Shown one piece after another: positions 1 to 10,500 of a DNA stretch of 14,372 bases. Made by a program: the position numbers and the translations under genes. How positions within the stretch are numbered: the stretch's first letter is position 1; each line of letters begins with the position of its first letter. This DNA is from Spongospora subterranea (Eukaryota > Endomyxa > Phytomyxea > Plasmodiophorida > Plasmodiophoridae). The notes beneath the pieces were generated by a model. It saw only the letters and a program-made list of their open reading frames with translations. It ran no database searches and was not told where the DNA came from. The stretch lies in the NCBI GenBank assembly GCA_900404475.1, contig OUQQ01000534.1:1-14372 (forward strand), written 5' to 3'.

Positions 1-739
1 CAGGAACATCTCATCGTCACAAATAGTGCAAGCAAGTACAGACCCTAACGATCGAGGCTATGCAAAATTCAGTATTGTTTATCACTGCCTATCGGAGTGC
101 CAAATGATAATGTGCCGCTGGTTGATAGCACGACCATTTTTTGTCCGGACACATTAACGTTGTTGGCAAAGTGGCAAAATTCGAGGTTAACTCGTGGTTC
201 ACCCAAACTTTTGGTAAACTCACAAGGGCTTCAAAACTTGATGGTCGTGAGTTTCACGCGAGCTTTGCCCAATACCGGAGTAGATAGGGTAGATGCCATG
301 CTATCGTCACAAAGGGGTACGATAATAAACATAATGAGCACATTCAAGAGATTATTTCGATAATGAAACAATCGTTTATTGCTGGAAAAAGCTAAGAAAT
401 CTTAAAACGCCATCACTGACTGCTCAATCGGGAGCAAAGCGAATCTGAGCTTCCGAATTGTCATCCATACGTTCTTGGTTTAAGTGTTCATGTAGCAAAG
501 CTTTTATCCCCGAGTCGCAAAAGGATAGCGCATTTGCCAAGCGTAGCGTTCTGTGCTAACGGTAAATGAGATTTGTAGACCGCATCTACAGTTTAGATTC
601 ATTGTGAATTCGGCTTATTTAACTGAAAAACTGGCATAGTATTAGTATCCCGCTTGGAATGGTCGATAATGGAAAATATAACGATCGCGTACGGAATGTG
701 ATACGACGTCCCCAAAAATATCTCAGTCCAAGGGCAATA
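1..739. other. Upstream region, no recognised gene
   Basis: About 740 bases precede the myosin start. An open frame of 88 codons lies at 97-363 on the + strand, but its product matches no family I recognise, is not low-complexity and is not joined to anything by clear splice sites, so I do not call it a gene. A short AT-rich stretch reading TATTTAA lies at 616-622, roughly 120 bases before the preferred ATG; it could be a core promoter element, but nothing else supports it. The region may hold the promoter and 5' untranslated region of the myosin, and possibly the tail of an upstream gene. Confidence 0.4.
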
Positions 740-1524
740 ATGTCCAACAAGGCACCGATGCGCATAGACCCCGATAGCGACCCGCTGCCGGAACATAACG
801 ATGCTGCCATGCGCGCCCGACGACCATCGGTAATGGCGCTATCGGCATCCCAAGTATACGTTCAAGACCCAGACGACGTCTGGCACGAATGTATCGTTTT
901 AGGACAGGTCGACGCCGATACGTTACGAGTCCGTCGGCAGAATGGCAACGTAAGCGCGTTCTTGGATTGTACTGAAACCAGAAAGCTCCCGGAAGGGGCT
1001 TAGTTTCTGATAAGCCGTTCCGAATAATTTAGCTGGATCTCAATGACACAAACATGTTTGAACTTGTTTGGACAAATTCAACATATGTTTGATTTTGGTT
1101 TGATTGCAAAGACGGATGAAGGCTTTCACTGCTCTTGGCTTATTCGTGGATATTTCACGATGGCAAAACAGAATTAATCAAGAGCTATCCTCATCAAAAA
1201 CATCTTGCCAAAATGATTCCTTGAATTGACTACGGTCAAACGTCGCCTTTTCTAACACTTTGTAGTTCAGACAAATCCCCATCAACTCTATATTCGATAC
1301 CGTATTGCATCAGATTTTATATATATATTTTTATCAACAAGTTTCAGATACTGATTTTCAAGGTATTTGGTCTTACATAGATTGTTTGTGTGGAGAGCGC
1401 CGCTTGCCTGTCGGGGATGGAGCTTCCCGAGAGAGGGTACGACGACATGACCGCCATGAGCAGCCTGCACGAGGCGTCCGTTCTGCACAATTTACGTCGC
1501 CGGTTCGAACAGCACCAGATATAC
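740..1524 (+). CDS. Myosin exons 1-2: N-terminus, SH3-like subdomain, motor entry
   Basis: Exons 740-949 and 1381-1524, both phase 0. After about 38 polar residues comes the SH3-like barrel found at the N-terminus of many myosins ([18 protein letters not shown] onward); it crosses the first intron. Exon 2 holds the motor entry motif [19 protein letters not shown] followed by [10 protein letters not shown], equivalent to the 'DDLTxLxxLNExxVLHNLxxRY' stretch of the family. The donor of exon 1 is gtaagc at 950. Reading through it gives a stop 54 bases later, and the acceptor at 1380 is preceded by an in-frame TAG, so the splice is needed. The presence of an SH3-like domain excludes class I-type heads that lack it. 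Confidence 0.88.
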
Positions 1525-4500
1525 GTAAGCTATGACCGCTGTTTGTCGATGAAACTCGTAATCGCCAACGTTCGGGTACTGGCCCCATCGTCTGTCAGAC
1601 CATGATTTCCGATATTCTCGTGTCGGTGAATCCATTTGTCTCGTTGCCAATCTACACGGCCGAGTTGCGCCAGGCGTACCGGTCCATTTACCCTCATGGG
1701 GCGGCGGCGGCAGCAGCAGCAGATGCGACCGCTTTGCCACCCCATATTTACGCCTTCGCCTGCCAAGTGTTCCGCCGTCTTCATGCGAATCAGCGAAATC
1801 AGGCCATTATAATCAGGTTTCGGCTTCCTTTGCAACTTGTTGTTTCTGTCGGTCCTATCAGAAGATCAAAGCCATTGACCCGTTGCCATTGACCCGTTTT
1901 GACTTTACTCTCATCCGATTCTAAATTGTTCTGAAATTAACTAGGTTTGTTTCTACACCGACTGACATCAGTCGGATTTGACATTGCTTTTTGTTGAACG
2001 ATTTTGCGTATACTTGAGTATGGACAAACAATTATACCGAGTGTGATCGTTTTGTTGTTGATGATGTAGTGGGGAATCCGGTGCCGGTAAAACCGAAGCC
2101 AACAAGCTCATCGTGCACATGATAAACGGGGAAGGAGATCGGCCATGGTCCCAGACAACGTCCACTGGCGCTGTGTCGTTGCACTCGCGCGTCTTGAACA
2201 CCAGTCCAATCCTAGAGGCCTTCGGCAACGCAAAAACAATTCGAAATAACAACTCCAGTCGATTTGTGCGTTTGATTTCCTCTGTGGCAACACCGAATGA
2301 TCCTCTAATTTCCCATCATGTCACTGGTTTTTGTATTTGGAAATATTTTCTCTGCAGGAATAATGAATTGCTGTTCCGAGTACTGATCTGATTCATCTGC
2401 CCGTTGTTGTCAGGGAAAACTACTTGAATGCCAGTTCGATAAAGACGAGGTCTTGATCGGCGCCAAGTTTCAATCGTGTAAGTTCTTCATTGATCAGTAT
2501 ATCCAGGTTATCTTTGGCATTCCCAGTATTTATCGGTGGACATATCGTTGCTGAGTTGGGAAAAACAACTTTGAAATCTTTTTTTGCCACAAACCTTTTT
2601 ATCAATGTAGTTTTGCACAACTAACATTCGGCGGTTCACGCCACCCAATCAATATTTGACTGTTATGAAAATGCCTAATCTGAATTGATATCTATTTTCT
2701 TTCAGACTTATTAGAAAAGGTCCTCAAATCGATGCAAATTTCAGTCCCGGTGTTCTAACTGCTAGGTCTGCAGTCCCGCGTCTCCAAGCAGAACTCCAAC
2801 GAGCGAAATTTCCATGTCTTCTACTACGTCCTAGCAGGAAATTCTCCTGCAGATAGTGGTTCGTTAATTCTGTTAGTTTCTCGGCCACATTACGATTTAC
2901 CTGTTGAAACCGACAAAAAAATGTTAAATGCTTTCCCCGTTGTTTTCGCCGTTGAACAAACAGGTTTATCCACATGATGTCAAACAACGTTTTGAGTCAA
3001 TTTTAACTTGGATGGGATGCTCGGTCAGGTTTACCGGGACCTGATGAATTCGACTTCTTGAACAAGTCTGGCTGCGTCTCTATCGATGGCGAAAACCCAG
3101 CCGTAGAATTCCGCCAACTCCAGGTATCTCGGCCTCTCAATTTCCTCTTTCGCAACTCGATGTGCTTTTCTTTGTGATATTTACAATAATAGTTTTATAT
3201 AAACGATTGACGCTCAGAGTCTGCAAACTCTATCAATATTTTCATTTTCTCTCCGAAGCATTGGTGCTGTCTCGAAACATATCCATATGATTACAGACTG
3301 TTTCGCATCTAATTCATCGTTTATCGGATAAAGTAAAGTTATCTATTCTCTAGGAGTCCATGATGATTTCTGGTTTCAAACCGGACGAATTTGTGGCCAT
3401 CGTCTCCGTTGTTATGCTGGTTCTGCATCTCGGCAATCTACAATTCGTCCAGGCCGAAAACGGTGCCACATCCATCTCTAATCCCGCCTCAGGTCTATCG
3501 ATGTTGATACTCACAGAATTGCCCATCGATTTCGTTTTCGATACCGCTTTTACGAATCTCAATGAAATCCGTCAATTACCGACCAGACATTTCGATTTGT
3601 TTTTCAAGGTCGCGAATATCAATCAAAACCCTTGGACTGTTGGCTCTTTTCATCCCCAAACAATTTTTCAAAACAATATTGATTCCATCAAACAATTCAA
3701 ATTCGATGATGTGCTTTAGAGGTGGCGGCAATCACACAGAGCCTCTGCTGTAGCTCTGAACAGTTATCGGCGGCGTTAACTCAGCGATTGACTACGGTTC
3801 GGAACGAGACTGTCATCATGAACAATGATGTTGAACAAGTATCACCAATCGAATATTGCCAATATTCGAAATCGCGTTGACCCAACGGGTGTAGGCATCT
3901 GGCACTCGAGATACGCTAGCTCAACAGCTCTACGAGCGTTGCTTTCACTTCATCGTTTGCCGGCTGAACGCCGAACTCGGAGCTGCCACCTCTGGGGCAG
4001 TCCGATCGATATTTCTACTGGACATGTTCGGGTTCGAGTCGTTCAAAGTTAACTCGTTTGAGCAGCTCTGTATCAATTACGCCAACGAGAAATTGCAATG
4101 TAATCTGATTGGAAAAAAACGCACTCACAAGTGTCAGCGTTAATAACGATAATCGGGTTGACCGTTAATGGCAGGTTCCTCCATTCACGCAAGATCTGTT
4201 TTGAGTTTTTTTAAGTTGGAACTTGCCATAGTTGGAACTAGCAGTTTCACAATGGTTTTTTAACTGTGTTGATATGACAGACCTGGGTTGATTACGTGTT
4301 GGCATTTAAGTTCTGCATTTAAGTGATAATCTATATCTTTGACCGCAAATATATATATATATAGTGCTATTCAACGACTACATGTTCCGATTCGAGATGG
4401 ATGAGTATGTTAGTGAGGGCATCAACACGATCAATATCAGTTATAGGAATAATCAGCCATGTCTAGACCTATTTGAACAGGTTTGATGGGCCCATCTTCA

Positions 4501-7500
4501 CAATTGCATTCATGTTTTTTCTCTGTTCTGATCGCTCATACACGGCTTGGCAATTTTATCAATGTTTTCGGAGATCAGATCCATTCGATTTATTTTTGTG
4601 CTATGGTTTGTGTGGTTTCATGCAAACTTTTTGTGAGGAGTTTAGCGCTCGATCATGAGCGTTGCGTATTGCAGAAGCCGCTTGGTATTAACCGAATTCT
4701 CGACGAAGAGTGTCGATTTCCAAAGGCGACCGATGCCTCCTTCTTGGACAAGTTGGAAGCGAATCACGATCGGCCAAACACCATACCAGTACGTGAGTGG
4801 CGTTGGCCCATAGCGCCCACGGTTCCTCACGTTACGGGCAACGCCCCGGGTTGGACTGGCACATCTAACTTGTTACCGTGTCAACTGTAACAGGAAGATG
4901 GCCATTTCGTTCGGCAACGGTTCAAAGGCGATGAGTTCGGAGTGCGACATTATTGTGGAACGGTGACCTATACAGTTGCCGGCTTCCTGGCGAAAAACCG
5001 CCAAAATTTTTCGCAGAACCTCTCAAATGTAATGACGATAATCTCAGTGAGAAATAACGGCGGATGATGGTGGCGATTTCTGTTAGTTGGTGGTTGGGAG
5101 CAAATCAGTATTTGTGGCGCATCTGTTCGACGATGTGATCGCGGCTTCTGGAACAGGGCAATCCAGCAACAATCCACAATCCGTTCGATCAGTGCAGCGA
5201 CCGCCAACCCTCATCATTCAGTTCCAGGATTCACTGTCCGATCTGATCGCGCGTTTGACCGATAGCGATCCCCACTTTATTCGCTGTATCAAGTCCAATA
5301 GTCGCAACGCCCCAAATACATTCGACGCGCCAATGATTGCAGGTAATATCTGGATAGCTGGAGCGATCATTCGTCAGCATTCGCACCGACACCCTGGGTG
5401 GCAGGTCAGCTCAGGGATATAGGGATCGTTGAGGCGATCCGGATTCGTTCTGAAGGGTATCCACAGCGTCAGTCCCTCAGGATTATCGGATATAGTTCAG
5501 GGGCAGAACCTAATCTGGTCGGGATCTGCCCATGTTTTAGGTCACTCGTTCGACTCCTTGTTGGGACGATACGGAACCCTTGGACCTAAGGCTAGAGACC
5601 CCAATATCACCAACAAACAACAAGGTAAGAGACAGGTTATCATGATCAAGTTCGACGGCCGTATTCTTAAACCAATAACATATCTGTCACCGTATTGGCC
5701 CTTTAAATGCTTCTTTGGATGGAATACTGTTCATATATCGGGGCTGAGGATCGTGTTTCTATTTTCTGGTTCTATATCATGACAATCTGGTTCTGATTAC
5801 TATTGACATTAGTACATAACGTGCTCGAATATCTCGGGATAGAGTTTCCCTCTGAACTAGTTCAGATCGGGGCAACCAAGGTCTTCTTCAAGGCCAGCGT
5901 TCACGAGCGTCTCGAGACTCTGGTCGGCTGCGTGTTCGCCGAGATGGCGACCGTCCTGCAACGCCATGTTCGTGGCCTATTGCAGCGAAAACGATATCAG
6001 GCAACTCGCCGATCAGCCATGAAACTACAACAATCTTTCAGAAGGTAAAACATGAGGATCGTTTGTGGAGTTGTGTACCAGGATTTGGCGATAATTACAG
6101 GAAATATCAGGTACTTTGCTGTGTTGAAAGCCAATATCGTTATACAATCCAGATGGCGTGGGATTATGATTCGACGCCGTCGATTACTCGATCGTCGTTC
6201 TGTCAACACCAGCCCGAGCTCTGTAAGCAGTTCCCCCTCGTTCCCCATCTGTTCATGGGGCCGAAGCTGATCATATGTTCTGGCAGGATATCGCAATGAA
6301 GGAGGTGGCTGATCCTGACCCCATAATCCCTACTCCCTGTATATCACGACCCATCTCTTCCCTCCTCATTCACCCCAATTACCATAGTTTTATTCATCTC
6401 TCGAAACGGATTTATACAGCTGAGCTCTACAAAATCTCAAGTTTTCTAGTTTTATTCATGTTCACCACTGCCCTTCATTCGTTGATGTCGATCGTAGCTC
6501 CAACATTTTTCGCTCAACCGTCTAATCACCGCACATCTCTCATTCTACAATTATATCGGAACTCTATGGGAATACTATTGTTTCAAACTGAGGGATTTCT
6601 TCACAGTTTTCTCCACATCGCTACTTTCCTGTTTTTCTATCAATTTGAGTGGATCATCACTTGCTTTTTTTGTCGAATCGTTTCACAGTTTCCAGATATT
6701 GCGAGTATTCTCTATCGACATCTTGGGATTATTTTGCAAACTGCTGATATGGTGAAACTGTGTCAGCGTTGAATGTGAGCGTTGACGTGGGCGAGACGTC
6801 ACCCGTCCCCGATCCTGTTGAGGACAACCCGCTACCGGAGCTGGATGGTGTGCCAATCGAGGCTCGAAGTCTGGTCAAGATGGCGTTTGACGATCAACGC
6901 GATAACGATGATCTACGCGCCTTGATAATAGCTGTACAAAAACGCGCTATCAACGGTGACAGCACGTCCTTTCCCAAATCAGATCACTATTTTTCAACTA
7001 GTCTTTTCAAACCCTTTGACCCAACTCTCCAAAATGGAGCCTGGCGCTCTTTGCCCAACAATGTTTTTGTTTTTGTTTCCAGAGTAGGTTTAGTGAAATC
7101 GCCAATGCTGCGTTTGATCAGATCCGTTATATGCCGCCTCGATCGGTCGCAGCCGGCATCTGCGTCATATCGTGTTGATATTGGGTACCGATGTCGCATC
7201 GCTGGAGTTGCTGGGTTCGGTTGCCAGATCGGTCGGCCATGTGTCCCGCTTCGTGAACTCTGGTGGTCTGCTCAAGGTCAAGGAGGCGATATTCTCTTCA
7301 TGTAGTCAGGTATCTCCTCCATATCGATTACAACGTTGCCGAGGTTGTTTTCCAAATTGTTTTCACGGGGTCTGAATTTTAAACTTACGAATCGTGTCAA
7401 AACGGGATTTGTTGGACACAATGGAACTGATCATTTATAGCCGACAATGTTCGATAATGGAGAGGCGGAAGCCGCCGTCGGAATATTGGCTCAGATTGTT

Positions 7501-10500
7501 TCGATGCCCTTCGGTATTGTGGTCCTGGTTTGAGTGAAATCGTGTGAGTTGATGTTGGTGCCGTCTCATATTTACAGGAGCCGAATCCGTTGCCCATGAC
7601 GACGATGTAATCAAATCAGTGACGGTACGGAAACTTAACACGATTACAATTATAGCTTTTGCTCTACGTTCATCAACGTGCTGTTTTAAAAATGCAACTT
7701 GGTTTTATCTCTCAACAGCGATGCTTATATTGACTCTATTCACGAGATTAACGGGCGAGTCTTTTCGTTTTCATGGCGACCGACGTTTGTAATTTAGTTG
7801 TAAACAAAACGCGATGCCATTGACAGTCTGTTGTCTGATTTACGATCGCGAAAGCTGTATTGTATTCAGTGATTGTTTTTGTTGTGACGCAGTCAGTGTG
7901 AGATTTCTGGTCAAGAGTTGTTGGCTTGGCGATCCCTCTATCACTATTGACGTGTGCCCAATTTGATTCGATCAGATCTGCCTGTATTGTCGCCCGAACG
8001 ATGTTCGTCTGGCAGCGGCCTGTGCCAGTTTACTTGCCGAACTGGTCTGCCGCTACGATCCGGCCACCGACGTCCTGATTCGTCTTGGAGGTATCGAGGC
8101 CGTTATTCAAGCCTGGGCGTTTCATGAGAACACGGGTCAGTTATATCGTCTTTGACCCTCTTTTTCAACGGTTCAGTTACTTGTTTCTGAAAATTGCGTT
8201 TTCCACATAATTTTGCTTTTCGTTTTGGGGAATTAAAATATATTCGTTCGTGTTTGAACATCAAATTGGCCAACAAACATTAATATGGATTGTCACTGTG
8301 GAGGGAGGAAAGGTGGAAATCTGAGTTTGTGGGCAGGATCCGACCCATCGGTCGGCGGTATATACAGATCTATCGTGAGGATTCTGACGCACCCATTGGT
8401 GTTGGGCAATCCTGGAGCGCTGGATATCGTCGCCGAGTTGACTGCCAGCCCGATCGATATCGCCATACACGTCAGTCATCCAATCATCGTTAGCCTGATT
8501 CCCAGACAATAATTCACTTTCCTCAACACGATTTTTCCTTTTTGCTAAATATACACACATCTTCGAATTACGATCAAGTTCCATATATTCTTGAGTTGGA
8601 TTTCACTACATTGGTTATAGCGATTAGCATAGACCATTAGGATCTGTGTTGATTTCATTTTCATTGACCCGCTGTTTTGAACATTATCAAGAGTTGTTTC
8701 AATCATCCGTCGGAATCAACAACGAAGCTGTGCAGTTATGCTAAATCGTTGGTCATTGTATTTTGGGTTATTGGAAGACCGGAATCGTGATCGGATAAGT
8801 TTTCCATGCTCCATTGTTACTAAAAGGGTTTAACATGGCAGGGGTTATCGTCAAGCGATAAGGGCTGTGCTGATCCTGCCGCTTCATTAGCCCTGGCCCT
8901 AATAGCGGTCTACCCATCATTGGCCGATAAATTCGTTAGTGTGCCCATCATCACGTAAGGCCCAGCGTATCGCCATCCAACAGCAGGGTTCGGCGCCATC
9001 TCAACCTCCACTGACCGTGTGCCCGACTATGTTTCAGGGCCATGTTGCAGCACGTTACTCAAGCCAGTCCACCTGATCCGGCCAAGAACCTTATCAGGCT
9101 TTTCCAGCAGATTTGCACCCCACATTGTATGAATACTTTGAAGCAAAACGATGCCAATCGATAATTGCATTTCGTCATTTTGATATGTTGTGGTGTCTCG
9201 TGATCGGTCGTTGATTTGTCATGACGTGTGTAATGAGAACTGCCCATTGATTTAACTGACATCTCGTTTGCACAATGTTTTCTGCTAATGCGATTAGTGA
9301 ATGTTTATAATGGGCTGTGACAATGGCAAAATCATACTATCAGGCTCTCTTTGATATTGACAAATTGGTGTCCATTTTAGGTTTATCTGATTCTGGTAAC
9401 GTTCTTTCCGCAGCAGTGAAGTTTGTTCGGCGATACGCTTCCGCTGGCGACACCGGTTCCAGCACAATAGGGCTGGAATTCGTTGTGCAAATGATGCCGG
9501 CTGGTGCGATCCAGGAAGGCTGTGAGAGAAATAAGGGCGATGGGGAAGGTGGTACAGGGGCAATACCGGCGCGATTGGCCGCCCAGGTGGCGTTGGCGGC
9601 TGCAGAGTGCCTCGAGGGTGCACCATGTGATTCTCGCGTAGGGATGTCATCTCAACAGTTATTATCACTTCCTGTCACTAAGGTAATCAATACCCATCGA
9701 TAATTGATTATAATCGGACAGGCGCCATAGTCCCACATCATTTGGTTTTAATCTTTATCGATACCGTTTATTGAACATGTTTTGAGTTTCAAAACAGCCG
9801 ATAGTTTTTGAAAACATATATCTCAACCTATCCATAAAACCTCACCCACTGTCGTGGGTTTCCAGCGATTAATATGAATATACATATATATAATGCAACC
9901 CTAGGATGAGATTATGTATCTGATGGAGTCGATACGAAACAATCAGACGGGTCCTAGCAGTTTACTCCAGGCTTTAACCATCTTGAGCGGGCTGTGCTCC
10001 ATTCCAGATCGTGTTAAACAGATTGTAAGACACACTCCTATCATCATATCTGTTTTATGAAAATACCACACTGATGATGAGCATCAGCTAAATTTCCCAA
10101 GACGTTTATTCGCAAAATCTACCGTTTTCCGTAACATTTTCGTCATCAGTCGCCGAAAATTGCCAGAGCAAATTAAGATTTGATTAATCAATGGTCACTT
10201 TTTTTGTTGTGCATGAATCCAATTAACGATGGTTGTTCTGGGCAAATGACCACGGTGCGTTATCATGGGACAGGTGGATCTGGGAGCGATCAATGTATTT
10301 TTGTTGGAGCTGCAGGCAACATCCGATTGCGGGAACTGTTCAACCCCAGCAGCATGTCGTCATACGTTGGCAATTCGTGGTCTCGCCCGTCTCTTACAGT
10401 TCTCCTGGCGTAAGTTCCCGCCCATTCCCCAAATTTTTTGTCCATCAACGTTTACGGCTCTGAACACGGCGTTGCATCTAATTTATTGGTGAAACCTGTC

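Noticed and set aside
97..363. 88-codon open frame upstream of the myosin
   Set aside because: No recognisable domain, no supporting splice sites or start context, and a length that can arise by chance at this base composition.
659..739. In-frame upstream ATG adding 27 residues to the myosin
   Set aside because: Possible, but the added residues show no myosin similarity, and the ATG at 740 leaves a plausible polar N-terminus; kept only as an alternative start.
6275..6772. 165-codon open frame as a separate hydrophobic membrane-protein gene
   Set aside because: It begins inside a probable myosin exon and its hydrophobicity follows from T/C-rich DNA; treated as intron, with isoform use left as a finding.
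8285..8336. Extension of tail exon 26 upstream to 8285
   Set aside because: The frame is open, but the cag at 8336 gives the phase-1 acceptor that exon 25 needs, and the upstream part would be intron.
9294..9668. 124-codon minus-strand open frame
   Set aside because: It lies opposite the tail exon 9381-9682, whose + strand product continues the helical repeats with proper splice borders; the minus frame is proline-rich without a recognised domain.
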